DNA of 64,000 nucleotides from Culex pipiens pallens (lineage: Eukaryota > Arthropoda > Insecta > Diptera > Culicidae): assembly GCF_016801865.2 (NCBI RefSeq), contig NC_068937.1, positions 32,727,970-32,791,969 of the forward strand, in the 5' to 3' direction. Shown in pieces: positions 1 to 11,239 of the stretch. The number at the start of each line of letters is the position of its first letter. The stretch's first letter is position 1. Both the position numbers and the translations under genes were made by a program. The notes below the pieces were generated by a model that was not told the DNA's origin, did not search any database, and worked only from the letters and a program-made list of their open reading frames with translations.

Positions 1-324
1 ATTATTTCATTCATTTGATTTGAAATTTACCAAAAAAAAAAAAAAATAATTAATTTTGTAACAATAAGGTTTTCCATACATGTCTTAAAAAAAAATTAAC
101 CTACCAAATACAAAATTACTTCTTTTGGCATTAGTAATCTATGACTTTGTCCATCAAGTAAAAAAATACAAATTTAAAAATCTAGAAATAATTTGCTAAA
201 ATCTAGGGAACGAATTAAACGTAATAAAAATAAAAGAACTCTTTTTTTGCAATTTCTAATCTAATCTAAATCTAATCGAACACAAGCGCAGCCAGTCCGA
301 AGAAAGCATGATGAAAAATGGGAA
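1..324. other. AT-rich DNA, nothing recognised
   Basis: This stretch is low-complexity AT-rich sequence with poly-A runs. I see no coding potential, RNA gene or repeat end in it. Confidence 0.6.
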
Positions 325-925
325 AGTTGAACTTTTCAGCACTTGTGTTGAAAAGTTATACTTTTCAATATTGTTTTGATTTCATCAGCGAATGTACTTT
401 ACAAATTGAAATAGACAACTGACTTGAAATTCCTTTCAAAGGGTTTTTATCGGAATTGCAAAAAAAAAGTTGTATGGAACTTGTTGCAAAACTTGATTTT
501 TTCAGCACTCAGCGTATTTATTCAACTCAGTAAACTACGTTAGATAAATGTACAACTCGGGCTGAAAAAATCAAGTTTTGAAACTTTTTGCATACACTAC
601 TATTAACTCACCCAAAATCAGAAAAAAATCCCACCTGAAACAAGAGAAGTAAAATAGTAGTTTATGCAACAAGTTGCAAAAAGAAGATTTTATCGGCCAA
701 AGTCGTACATTTATCCAAAGAGGTTCACCGAGTTGAATAAATACGACGAGTGAGGAAAAAATTAAGTTTTGCAACGAGTTCCATACAACGTTTTTTGTAA
801 TTCCGAAAAACACCCTTTGAACAGAATTATAGGACAAATGTCCATGTATTTTGTCAATAAATCGTTAAAATCAAAAAAATGTTGAAAAGTATAACTTTTC
901 TTAACAAGTGCTGAAAAGTTCAACT
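325..925. mobile_element. Foldback (inverted-repeat) element, family K, copy 1
   Basis: The two halves are imperfect reverse complements around a centre near 625. The left arm opens with AGTTGAACTTTTCAGCACTT. The right arm ends with its complement, AAGTGCTGAAAAGTTCAACT. Other paired tracts include GTTGTATGGAACTTGTTGCA on the left and TGCAACGAGTTCCATACAAC on the right. The word CTGAAAAGTT and its complement recur through both arms. An open frame of 88 codons on the minus strand falls across the palindrome and is not a gene. A related, more decayed copy lies at 26750-27240. No target-site duplication was identified, so the true ends may differ by tens of bases. It could be a non-autonomous DNA transposon or an inverted duplication of another repeat. 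Confidence 0.7.
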
Positions 926-1090
926 TATCAGCATCCATTTCAGTGCTGAAAAGTAGAACTTTTCAGCATTTGTTTTGAAAAGGGTTACTATTCGATTCTG
1001 TTATTTTTGGTACAGAAAAGTAGGCTGTTTCGTCGCTCAAGAATGACAGGAAAAGTAAATAGTTTCACGACGGAATTGCAAAAAAATCTT
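926..1090. repeat. Family K-related tail with short palindrome
   Basis: This stretch continues the CTGAAAAGTT motif set of the adjacent foldback. It includes a 23-base near-palindrome at 945-967 and a segment reading AAGTAGGCTGTTTCGTCGCT. A similar segment occurs near 63590 (AAGTAGGCCGTTTCG), which suggests one family. The boundary is uncertain. Confidence 0.45.
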
Positions 1091-3000
1091 TAAACAAAAC
1101 TTGCTCAAAATGAGCTTGAATTGTTTTCAGAGCAATTTTTATTTATTTTCTTAGGCTATGCTAGATAGATTACAAGATCGCTAGCTTCTTATAAAGTTTG
1201 TTGGAGTGGAATGCTAAACAGTTTTTTGAAGCCGAAAAATTAATTTCAAAACAAAATTTACCAATAAAAAAGACATTCAACTGTGCAGTGATGGACGGTT
1301 CAAAAACAAGCCAAATACATACATTTTTAAAGAGTGTGGTTTCTGAGAGTTTGTTCAAATATTACGTAATACAGTGTTTGGTAATTATATTCTATCAACC
1401 TAGTTTATCTTGAGAGTCAAGTGAGTGTTGATTGGAATATATTTATCTCTTTTAATATTTTTTTTTCATAATTAATGTTGTAAAACAGTAGTTATAATTA
1501 TATATATGTAAATTAAAATAAAAAATTGCCTAAAAGAAGTTTTCACATATTTTAGTTGAAATTATTATCTTTTTACGTTATTTTACAATTGTTTACCATT
1601 ATTGACTTTACATATTCCATATTTATTACTTCAATACTGTTGATTGTTGGATTGTTTTAATCGAGTAATGCTCATTTTACTATGAGATTATTGCAACTCT
1701 TTTTTTGATTGATGAAATTGAGTTTTGAAGCTTAAACTTTTTTTAGGTCTGGTTTCTTTCAACCTAAATTTAAGGCTTTTTGAAAAGAGTTTGTAAATAA
1801 AAAAAATATATATGAGAGATTACTTAAATCAATCACGTGAACTTCAGCCAAAATTATCTTTTGTGTAAGATTTGGAAAATATTTTGTTGATTGATTGCAA
1901 TGCATCAAAATACGACACCAAATAAATTCTTGCTGGATTTACACATCAACCAACACCCTCTACAATGTTAAAAACTCAGGTTTCATATTAATAACCCCTG
2001 ATGTACGTACATTAAGTACACTCATTTGCTCCCTGATGCGTTATAATCTGCGTTCGCAGACGATTTGTTCTTAATACATCAACTAAACATCGGGAAAATT
2101 GCTCAACCCTTCCCCCATTTCGTTTCAACTTGATATGTTAACCACACGTGTTTTACACACATTGTACCTACATTTCATTCCGATTGAGGTGTGAAGATTG
2201 TGTGTGTGCAAATTTGCCCCTCCGACGACGACGACGCGTTGATCCCCAACCGGAGTACAAAACTGCTCATCATAACCACACTAGTCGGAGCTACTAAAAG
2301 CCATCTCCACTAACCCTCCCGAAGCTAAAGATGCAATCAAAACGCAAATAGAACACCCTCTGGTCTAGGTTGGGCACGTGTGTGCGTTCGAATACCCTCG
2401 CCCCCCGAGGGAACAAATTCATCGAAATTACCCCCTTATTTTGCACACTCTTAAGGCTACCTGCTGATTAAAATCCACGCGCCTCATTAACACCTCCCGC
2501 TAAATGATCGAGTTGTAGAGGCGCAAAAAATAAAAACGGCAATTTTCCTCCTCACCGCCAAGATCGCCGCGAAGAGAACGCACAGTGCGAGCATAAACAT
2601 ATTACAGGAAAAGTGTGCGGAGCCAGTCGCCGAAGCCGCCGTCATCATTCATCATCATTAATTGGTAATTACGGATTTATGACGGGTAAAGTATAGCAGC
2701 ACTACCAGCAGATCGTAGGAAGGAAGGATTTATGCAAATTTGTACCACCCCGTGTTGCGTTGGAATGGGAAATTTACATGCATTTTGACGTAAAATGCGT
2801 TCAGTGCGGTTTGTTGGGGGGTGTGGGTTGGCAAATGCTTGTAAGATGGGTTTGCAACATGGCCAACTAGATGTTCAACATAAATTTTTAGTTGGTTGTT
2901 TTTTGCGAAAAAAAATAACAAACTTTGTTCGAGGAGTTAAGGTTAATTGAAATAACGAACAGAAATTTATTAATCATTCCACCTTTAACGTATCAGCTCT
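1091..3000. other. Low-copy DNA without recognised features
   Basis: The first 900 bases are AT-rich. From about 1990 to 2720 the composition is balanced, with a short (CGA)n run near 2223 and purine/pyrimidine stretches. Open frames are short (up to 71 codons) with no recognisable domain. The balanced part could be a regulatory or non-coding transcribed segment, but nothing in the sequence proves that. Confidence 0.5.
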
Positions 3001-4077
3001 CGAAAACAAGATTTTCTGATCAAGTTTAAAATTTAAAAGAATAGCGGTCTACAAGGTTGATCCGAACTTTGGTTGCTGAGATATGTCCTTACAGAGAATG
3101 GAAATTACCAAAAATGTGTTTTTTAAGCTTTACCCAATTGATCCTCAATTTTCAATCGATGATATCTTGGAAACCATTGATCAGATTTTGAATGATGAAA
3201 AGAAAAAGTTGTTTAAAATTAAAAAAGATTTTTAGATTTTTGAAATAACGACTTACATTTCAATAGGGCCAAATAATATGATTTAATCCATTTTTAGTTG
3301 TATGTCCTTCCCATAGCTCAAAAGTTTGCACTTTTTGTCTTCTAAAACGACTCAAACACATAAAAAAATGAAAAAAAAGAATTAATTAAAGGAGGTGAAA
3401 TTTGTCAAATCGAGTTTTTGTAATGAAAAGTAAAAAAACGAGTATTTGTTATTGTTGTAACTTTTTTTCTGAATAGTCCTTACATAACCTACAACTTTGC
3501 CGAAAGAGACCAAATTGATCATAAAATCCCTTTTTCTCATTGCACGGACCCCCAAACTTGTATGGAGTCTTGTATGAAGAAACTAATTATTTAAAATGTA
3601 CTTAAGGAATTGATTGATTGAATCACGGGAATTTTTATATTTTGTCCCGGGAATTCCCAAAATTGACAAATAAACAAATTTTGGTCTGGAAACTCAGTTT
3701 TGGTTGTGGAAAAAGATGAACAGTAGGGGACAAGAAAAAATGATAATTTTGGAAAATCTTAAGAGATACTGTGCAAATTTGAGCCAAATCGGTTAAGGTA
3801 GGGGGTTAGGGCAGTTTTTGTCGTTGAAATTTATATGGGAAAAACCGTAAAAATATTTGCGCTGAAATTTCAAAATTCCACCAAAAGATGGCGTTAAATT
3901 GTCAATTGAGAGATTCTTGAGTAAAATTTTATGACAAACAACTTTGAACTTTGACAAACAACAAGATCGCGAAATAATCCGATAAACCCTGACGAGTTAT
4001 GAATGATTTAAAGAAGACTTTTTTGTATGAAACAAATTTTATTTTAAACGACTTTTTTTTTTAAACTTCATCATCCC
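3001..4077. other. AT-rich DNA with decayed foldback-family phrases
   Basis: The segment at about 3465-3590 contains a degraded version of the F foldback arm. It has an 'ACCTACAACTTTGCCGAAAG' block followed by 'CCAAATTGATCA' and 'CTTGTATGGAGTCTTGTATG', which are also seen in F4 at 45160-46795. A short segment near 3627-3660 (TCCCGGGAATTCCC) resembles the terminal part of family E. No gene is visible. Confidence 0.45.
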
Positions 4078-4082
4078 GGTAC

Positions 4083-4333
4083 GACAAGCGCGGTGGTTAG
4101 CGGCTTCGGCTGCCGATCCCTAAGTTGCAATGGGGCGCGGGTTCGATTCCCGCCTTATCTTCCTGGCCCATCTATCGGATGGGGAAGTAAAAACGTCGGT
4201 CCATTTGCGTAAAAGAGGTTTTGGGCGACTCACCACACATAACCTTCGGACGCCTAGAAATGAGCAGAAACTTGCAACAGAGACCACAAAAGACCCGGGG
4301 GTCGTTAAAGTGGATTGCTTTGCTTTTGCTTTG
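4083..4333 (+). mobile_element. tRNA-derived SINE, copy 1
   Basis: The 5' part is tRNA-like. A T-arm with a perfect 5-bp stem and the box B core GGTTCGATTCC lies at about 4138-4153, preceded by an A-box-like GTGGTTAGCGG. Downstream it shares several words with the copies at 47197-47545 and 50631-51003: CATCGGATGGGGAAGTAAA, GTCGGTCC, AAAAGAGGTTTTGGGCG, CCTTCGGACGCCTA and GACCACAAAAGACCCG. Pol III promoter boxes followed by a tRNA-unrelated body are typical of SINEs. It carries no protein. Short open frames over it are meaningless. Confidence 0.8.
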
Positions 4334-4335
4334 CA

Positions 4336-4432
4336 TCCCGGTACGAGAATCGAACTCACGACCTCTGGATTGGAAATCCAGCACGCCGCTAGTCGAAACC
4401 CATCCCCTACCAGTCAGTGTTCCCAGTGAGTA
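4336..4432 (-). mobile_element. Second tRNA-like SINE segment (reverse)
   Basis: Read on the minus strand, this contains an anticodon-arm-like hairpin, CTGGA-TTTCCAA-TCCAG, with a 7-base loop. Read as an anticodon, the loop gives TCC. It is followed by the box B motif GAGTTCGATTCT. An intact cloverleaf (acceptor and D arm) is not evident, so it reads as a SINE head and not a functional tRNA gene. It abuts the plus-strand SINE to the left. Confidence 0.6.
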
Positions 4433-4440
4433 GATTTACT

Positions 4441-4545
4441 CTTTGCAGGGATCCGACTTAGCCGATCTAGACAGGAATCGAACCCATCACCTTCCGCTTA
4501 CAAGATGAAACCCGTAACCTCACGGCCACGGTAGCTCGGCTAACT
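4441..4545 (-). mobile_element. Third tRNA-like SINE segment (reverse)
   Basis: The minus strand reads CCGAGCTACCGTGGCCGTGA, then ATGGGTTCGATTCCTGTC. These are A-box- and B-box-like elements spaced as in a tRNA. A complete acceptor stem is not evident. With its neighbours at 4083 and 4336 it forms a cluster of three tRNA-like units within 470 bases. Confidence 0.6.
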
Positions 4546-4698
4546 ATAACGATTTATAGCAACCCTTAAACCTTAACCGATTTTGCTCAAAATTTTTACA
4601 GTTATGTACTTATATTTGCCTAAGGAATCTAATCAGGGGGTATTCCTGAGGTCGATTTTTTGTATTGTCACCCTAAATAACAATTGAAAAAGCAGCTA

Positions 4699-5340
4699 CC
4701 GATAAGAAAATTTTAATGCGTTAAATATTGTATTCGGCAGATATTAACGTTAATTTAACTTATTAGAGAAAATTTCTTAAATTTTAACTTACAGATCCGC
4801 AAAATGCCTAGCGCTTTGAATATTTTCTTTGTTTAATTTTATAGATTTGAGAAAAAGCTGGTTGTTATACAAACGTTTTTTAACGATCTTAAGTTTGAAA
4901 AAAAAAATATTTTTAATTATTTTTCATTATCTAAGGCAAATCAAACAAATGTAATGAATTAAGACAGCTGTTCAAGCCAATGTTATTGCAAAATGTTTGA
5001 TTTTGGTTAAAACAGGAACAGAGCAAAAAAATGTTTTGCCTTAAATTCTCCTGTGCCTCTTCAGACTGTAATCCCGATTCTCCCCAGTTGGCGGTAGTGA
5101 CTTGAAGATAATTTTTAAAATATGTTTTATATAAAACATGAAATTCTAAACTTCTCCAAAATTTTACATTGACTGGTTTCATTTTATTTGTTGTAGTTTC
5201 ATGTTTTGTTTTTATAAGCTTTTCTAGGCATATCATTAAGAAAAAATATAAATAATATAAATATAAAATAAAATAAAATAATATAAAGAAAATATATAAA
5301 TATTAGAGACTTATTTAAATTAAATCACTTTGGATAAAAA
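4699..5340 (-). mobile_element. Family E hAT-like element, partial, reverse
   Basis: In reverse orientation this matches internal parts of the elements at 24033-25215 and 62891-64000. The words CCGATAAGAAAATTTTAATG with ATTCGGCA (4705-4740), AGACTGTAATCCCGATT (about 5062) and TTGACTGGTTTCA (about 5170) are each the reverse complement of the corresponding position in those copies. Neither terminal GGGCGTCC motif is present, so both ends are lost. The 101-codon minus frame is not supported as a protein. Confidence 0.6.
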
Positions 5341-6464
5341 ATTGTGATTCATTTGAATTCAAATGTACACCAAAGAAGAAAAAGATCAATTTTTAATTTA
5401 TTTTAACCTATCTAAAAACTGCTTTCCTTGTTTCGATTGAAGTGCAGATTATCTCCAATAGGCGAAATATACCCATTTTAAGCCTAATAAGCGGTCGTGT
5501 TTGAATGATGCTGGATAATCTGGAGTGTTCCTTAAAATTTTTTAAAACCAAGTACATCAACGAGTAGAGCAACTTTTTGTGAAAATTTCTATTTATTTTT
5601 ACTTTTATTAAAAGTTTTGGTATTCTTTTTACAAGCATTTAAAAAAAAATTTCCCAAACGCATTCTAATCAGTCGAGTGCATTGGGCCACGGCCATTTTC
5701 CTATTTTCAGCTTAGTTCTTTTTTCTTCCAGCGCTCTTTTGGGTCTGCTTAGTGCTGCCAAAATTGATGAAATTTTAAGCGAACACTCACGAAAAGTAGC
5801 ATTTATAGAGAAAATTTCCTGGCATCACTGGCTCACTCCAACAGGCGCTGCTGGTGGTGTTGGTGGACACCCTTTGTTCTTTATTTGCCTTCGCTTCTCG
5901 CTCGGTTTTCTTCAGCCTTCGATTGGAATGGGTAGTCAAAATTCAAACGTCAAAAGACTTGGCGCGTTTGTTTTTTTTTATGGCGCTTGCTAATTATTTA
6001 CATGTTTCGGGATTATTTTTCAAGTGAGTGACTAACTAATGTGCAAAAGAACATGTTGCCGGTAGTTGGAAGCAATTTTATATCTTAAGCGCTTTGAAAT
6101 TGTTAGCGCAAGTGAAAGGATATTGATGGCGACTTTCGTTAAGCAGTTATCCTCTCATCTTGCGTGTGGATGTGTGTGCCACCAAAATGATGAGAAATGG
6201 TCTCGCAAAATAGAAATTATGATCAAAAGTGCCTTCAATTTGATCTTTTTGGGCAGTAAGTGGCATAAATTTGCGTGCTTACTTGAGGCGGTGCTGTTGC
6301 TGGTAAGTTTATAGCCTAAATAGTTGTTCGAGCTTTTATAGAGCATCAAACTCTTCATATGACGAAGATATGTGTTTGATTAGAAAGGGTATATTTCCCC
6401 TATTTCCCCTAAATGGTTTTGAGTGGTTCTATGATTGAAATGAAAAACATCTGACTATTTGAAA
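5341..6464. other. Low-copy DNA, nothing recognised
   Basis: Composition is mixed AT-rich, with a slightly GC-richer part at about 5680-5990. Open frames up to 103 codons were inspected. None shows a domain, signal peptide or splice-supported structure. No repeat termini were seen. Confidence 0.5.
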
Positions 6465-6520
6465 AATTCCCAGGATTTAAAAAATATTTATCCCGTTTCC
6501 CTGGAAAATTGGACGCCCTA
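6465..6520 (-). mobile_element. Family E terminal remnant
   Basis: The end CCTGGAAAATTGGACGCCCT is the reverse complement of the terminus AGGGCGTCCAATTT... that starts the copies at 24033 and 62891. Only about 55 bases are recognisable. Confidence 0.55.
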
Positions 6521-6741
6521 GATAAGCTGAACAAAAAAAAATACAACAATAATAAATCAGGATTATATCGAATTTAAAAATATTCGACGTTGATTCGATT
6601 GACGCAGTTCATTTTCAAATAAAAAAATGTTTTCAGTGTGTTTTTCGCAAATGATAACTTTTGCTTAATTTGCACACTGAGCGCTTATTTCAAGTGGTGT
6701 TTTGCCCTCTCACCATCGTGATCCTGAGAAAATTTTACACA

Positions 6742-6973
6742 CACAGAAAAACAAATCATGGTAATATTACATCTGGGAAGGGGTACATTTTTTATGTCAG
6801 AAAAATGTGTAATTTCACCTCTGAAAATGTGTAATTTAACCACTGTTCTGGTATAATGTACCTTTTCAGTCTAAATTAAGATAAAATTACATCATAAAAG
6901 AGGTTATATTCAACCTTCCAAACAACACCTTCAATACCTAACACCTTCAAAATGTATACAATTTTTTACTGTG
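6742..6973. mobile_element. MITE of CACARTAAAAA family, copy A
   Basis: It starts CACAGAAAAACAAATCATGG and ends TTTTTTACTGTG, an imperfect terminal inverted repeat. The interior (GGTAATATTACATCTGGGAA, AATGTGTAATTT, CAACCTTCCAA) matches, in the opposite orientation, the copy at 24580-24781. It ends exactly where foldback F1 begins at 6974. The size of about 230 bp and lack of coding capacity fit a MITE. Confidence 0.7.
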
Positions 6974-8477
6974 GAGCAGTTCTCTAGGATTTCGGTCATT
7001 CGTTTTTTTTTTGTATTTTTTAATCCGACTGAAACTTTTTTGGTGCCTTCGGTATGCCCAAAGAAGCCATTTTGCATCATTAGTTTGTCCATATAATTTT
7101 CCATACAAATTTGGCAGCTGTCCATACAAAAATGATGTATGAAAATTCAAAAATCTGTTTCTTTTGAAGGAATTTTTTGATCGATTTGGTGTCTTGAGCA
7201 AAGTTGTGGGTACGGACTACACTGGAAAAAAATAATACACGGTGAAAAAAATTGGTGATTTTTTTATTTAACTTTTTATCACTAAAACTTGATTTGCAAA
7301 AAAACACTATTTTTATTTTTTTTATTTTTTGATATGTTTTAGAAGACATAAAATGCCAACTTTTCAGAAATTTCCAGGTTGTGCAAAAAATCATTGACCG
7401 AGTTATGATTTTTTTTAATCAATACTGATTTTTTCAAAAAAATCGAAATTTTGATCGCAAAAATTTTTCAACTTCATTTTTCGATGCAAAATCAAATGGG
7501 CGTATTATTGAATGTTTGGCCCTTTTGAAATGTTAGTCTTGATTTGAAAATTTTGAAAATATTGTTTTCGAAAAGATCGGAAAATTTCACAAATGTTTCA
7601 TATTTTAACATTGAAAATCGGACCATTAGTTGCTGAGATATCGACATTGAAAAATGGTGGGCTGTTTGGGTGAGACTTAGAAAACATCAATTTTCCTGTT
7701 TTTAAACCTTTGCATTGCAATATCTCAGCAACTAAAGGTCGTATAAACAAAGTCTGAAAAAGCAAAATATAGAGAATTTTCTCAGCTTTTCAATTTTTTT
7801 TTTCAAAAGTGGGCAAACATGTGCACTAATTTAAAAAAATGAAAAACTTCGACTATTTTCAAAAAAGTCACCTAAATATGGATTTAACTTGAAAACGGTG
7901 CACTTTATCAAAATTTCAGTAAAGTACTTTTTGATTGCAAATTTGATTTTACATCAAAAAATGAAGTTGAAAAATTTTTGCGACCAAAATTTCGATTTTT
8001 TGAAAAAAATAGTATTGATTAAAAAATTCATAACTCGGTCAATGATTTTTTGCACAACCTGAAAATTTCTGAAAAGTTGGCATTTTATGTCCTCTAAAAC
8101 ATATCAAAAAATTAAAAAAATTAAAAATAGTGTTTTTTTGCAAATCAAGTTTTAGTGATAAAAAGTTAAATAAAAAAATCACCAAATTTTTTTACCGTGT
8201 ATTATTTTTTTCCAGTGTAGTCCGTATCCATACCTACAACTTTGCCCAAGACACCAAATCGATCAAAAAATTCCTTCAAAAGATACAGATTTTTGAATTA
8301 TCATACATCATTTTTGTATGGACAGCTGCCAAATTTGTATGGAAAATTATATGGACAAACTAATGATGCAAAATAGCTTCTTTGGGCATACCGAAGGCAC
8401 CAAAAAAGTTTCAGTCGGATTAAAAAATACAAAAATTAAAATTGAAGAAAAAAGACCGATTTCGTAGAGAATTGCTC
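6974..8477. mobile_element. Foldback element F1
   Basis: This is a long imperfect palindrome. It opens GAGCAGTTCTCTAGGATTTC and closes with CGTAGAGAATTGCTC, and the arms contain the same phrases in opposite order. Diagnostic arm words are GGTGCCTTCGGTATGCCCAA, CATACAAATTTGGCAGCTGT, TTTTGATCGATTTGGTGTCT and their complements at 8260-8410. The left arm is shorter than the right. Relative to F2 it jumps from the GATGCAAAATC segment (about 7485) to the centre (about 7505). It has no coding capacity. A DNA-transposon-type foldback is the simplest reading, but no transposase or clear target-site duplication is visible. Confidence 0.8.
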
Positions 8478-8979
8478 TGTGCAGGTTTTCAAGATGTTGG
8501 CAACTTGATGCTTTTGGCAAAAATAACGAAGTTTGTAAAAGGGTTGTTTTTTTAGAGAAAACCCATCGTATCATGAATTTGTAGACAATTTTTTTAAAGA
8601 CATTTTTAATCCTTCCTAAAGTTATGAGGACTTCGTTGTAACTTTACACTACACAAACCTCACATTTGTTGATGAAAATGATGTCCGGATCAAACATGTG
8701 ATCCAGCGTTGGATGCGTATTAAAAAGGCCTTTCCTAAACAAATAAAATCTGACAACCATACAAAAAGTAATGAGTATATGAAGTTTTATTTAGTCATCA
8801 TCAGATCAGAAATTGTTATTAAAAATCTATTACAATGTGAGGAGACACCTTAAAAGAGGACAACCGTTTCGAATATAACGAGTAATGCAACTTAATTTTT
8901 AGAACATTTTAATTTTCATTTTGATATAGATTTTAATTTTAATACCGAGTGTTGCTTTTTTGGATAAAGATACTATTTT
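8478..8979. other. AT-rich DNA, nothing recognised
   Basis: This lies between F1 and a G-type end remnant. No gene or clear repeat was recognised. Confidence 0.5.
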
Positions 8980-9012
8980 AATTTGTGGAAGGCACCAACC
9001 AACTGATGGTTA
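8980..9012 (+). mobile_element. Terminal remnant of hairpin-ended element G
   Basis: GTGGAAGGCACCAACCAACT followed by GATGGTTAGTAA resembles the right end of element G (GAGGAAGGCACCAACCACCT, then ATGGTGGATTAAGTAAC at 15275-15309). Only the end is recognisable. Confidence 0.5.
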
Positions 9013-10093
9013 GTAAATAAAATTGTATTAAAATTTTGTTTCAATCATTGAAAAAAAAACTTTCCAGGAAGCTAACCTTTCTCCGAACGCAAACTCAATC
9101 AAATTAAGGGGAAATTCGAAACGAAACAGCACGTTCTTTTCTGATGAAATATGAAATAAACAACACACCACATAAACAGTAAAATGTTCCAACACCTTGC
9201 AGCAAGGTAACTTGAAACCATTTGCCACGACTTACTCACCCGATGATGAACAATTATGAGCGAGCATACACCTGGAAGGAAATGCTGATTGGGTCGAAAC
9301 TTAACCCATTTTGCGGCGATATTCCTGGAAACGCGTGCCGTGTTAGGGGAAGGTTGTCCTAAATTTTAAGTCAAATAATTTCTGAATTTAGTTTTGATAA
9401 TTTGTAGTTTTGCTGAAATTGTATTCTGAATGTTTTTTTTTTTTACTTAAATTCGAACCAAAAAATAATTCACATAAAAAGCTTCCGGACCACATCCCAG
9501 CCAATTATCTTCCCCCTACATCCCGGATTTGCATACAAAGCGGGATTATCTACCCCTCGGGATCCGGTTTGATTCCGGAGAAAAGGGGAACCTTAGCCGC
9601 GAAAAGCAGATACCAGATCAGATCGGGGCGAAAATCTCACGTGACTTTCGGGCCTATAATAATGATTCGCGTCCGGGAAGCGGGCAAACAACCATCCAGA
9701 ACAAATTGCTGACGAGTCCAAATCGCATTAATTACATCCAGCAGCACCGGAGCTCGGTATTTTGAACGGCGGGTTGGAAGCGTTTCTTAAGCAAGCTAAG
9801 TTTCTTCTTACCTCTCGAGTGGTGCGAGAAGCTTAGCATCAGACTATTTTGAAATTTGCATACATATCGAAATTATTACCTCCTTGGCTTCTGAACTGCC
9901 CCCACCTGCTCCCTCCGTTGGCTTCTCATTTGAGCCATCTTGGGTATTTGATTATAGGATTAAATACTCTCAAAAATATTGATCATTTGTGCTTTTTAAA
10001 TATTTTGCAGTGTTGCCAGATTTCAAGCATGTCAGGTGTTTATATCATTTCCTTGTAAGCCACATTTTTTTCAAAGATTTCATAATTTGGCAA
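9013..10093. other. Low-copy DNA, nothing recognised
   Basis: The segment at about 9480-9800 has balanced composition and may be non-repetitive. The two overlapping open frames there (78 and 100 codons) show no recognisable domain. No splice signals, promoter or RNA gene could be supported. Confidence 0.45.
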
Positions 10094-10519
10094 ATGTCCA
10101 ATGTCCAATGTCCAATGTCCAATGTCCAATGTCCAATGTCCAATGTCCAATGTCCAATGTCCAATGTCCAATGTCCAATGTCCAATGTCCAATGTCCAAT
10201 GTCCAATGTCCAATGTCCAATGTCCAATGTCCAATGTCCAATGTCCAATGTCCAATGTCCAATGTCCAATGTCCAATGTCCAATGTCCAATGTCCAATGT
10301 CCAATGTCCAATGTCCAATGTCCAATGTCCAATGTCCAATGTCCAATGTCCAATGTCCAATGTCCAATGTCCAATGTCCAATGTCCAATGTCCAATGTCC
10401 AATGTCCAATGTCCAATGTCCAATGTCCAATGTCCAATGTCTAATGTCCAATGTCCAATGTCCAATGTCCAATGTCCAATGTCCCATGTCCAATGTCCAA
10501 TGTCCAATGTCAAATGTCA
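10094..10519. repeat. (ATGTCCA)n heptamer array, about 60 units
   Basis: Nearly perfect 7-bp tandem repetition. A few variants sit near the right end, for example ATGTCTA near 10437, a CATGTCC variant near 10483, and ATGTCAA at the edge. Because 7 leaves remainder 1 on division by 3 and the unit makes no stop codon, all six frames are open. They encode cyclic heptapeptides (QCPMSNV forward, DIGHWTL reverse). These are not proteins. The heptamer is unrelated to the AACAAYY family elsewhere in the window. Confidence 0.97.
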
Positions 10520-10670
10520 AATTAGAAATTTTTATTGAAATCGGTCGCCTTCGGCAAAGTGATTAGGACTTTTTAGAGGTACACGGAAAACACGGACAGC
10601 ACACGGACTCATTTAAAGGTACACGGACAAATTTTCCGATTTTTTATGACTTTTTTTTTCGCAAAAATAA

Positions 10671-11147
10671 GGCCGTTGCAAATATTTTTCAAAGTTTATG
10701 TCGCCCTTCCCCCCCTCTTCAAAATTGGTCCGAAAAATCAGGGGGCAAAAAAAATATTTTTTCAAAAATCTTCAAAATTGTAATGATAACAGAAGTCAAA
10801 TCAACTTAAAACAATCTAAAACACATTTTTCTGCATTGATAATCATATTTAGAGTGTTTGGGCTGGATTAAAAGTATTTTGAATTTTTATGAAATTCCAA
10901 TTTACAGCACCGTAAAACGTTTTTTTGCAAAAAATAAATTTTCGTCAATATTTAAGTATTTAGGAAACTAATGATTGCAAAACAACTGGGCAGGTGTAAA
11001 ATGCATTTTTTAACACTTTGTTCATTCAAATGTTGAAAGCATAGCTCGTAAATTCAATTTTTCAACTTTTTTATTTTTTGCCCCCCCCCCCCCACGACAT
11101 AAGTCAGAGTCGAGGGACATAAACTTTAAAAATTATTTACAACGGCC
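10671..11147 (+). mobile_element. PIF/Harbinger-type MITE N1 (TAA target site)
   Basis: It starts GGCCGTTGCAAATATTTTTC and ends TTATTTACAACGGCC, so the termini are inverted repeats. Both sides carry a direct TAA (10668-10670 and 11148-11150). A 3-bp TWA duplication and GGCC-type termini are characteristic of PIF/Harbinger elements. Internal words (GGTCCGAAAAATCAGGGGGC, AAACAACTGGGCAGGTGTAA, GTCGAGGGACATAAACTTT) recur in N2 at 53107-53509, partly inverted. There is a poly-C run at 11081. No transposase is present, so it is non-autonomous. Confidence 0.85.
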
Positions 11148-11239
11148 TAAAAAATTTCTCAAAATCTATATTTAATAATTTTTGATTGTTTTTTCAATGA
11201 AATGATTTAAACGAAAAAAAATGCAAACTAAAAAAAACT

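Noticed and set aside
4336..4432. Functional tRNA-Gly (TCC) gene
   Set aside because: An anticodon-arm hairpin and box B are present, but I see no convincing acceptor stem or D arm, and it clusters with SINEs.
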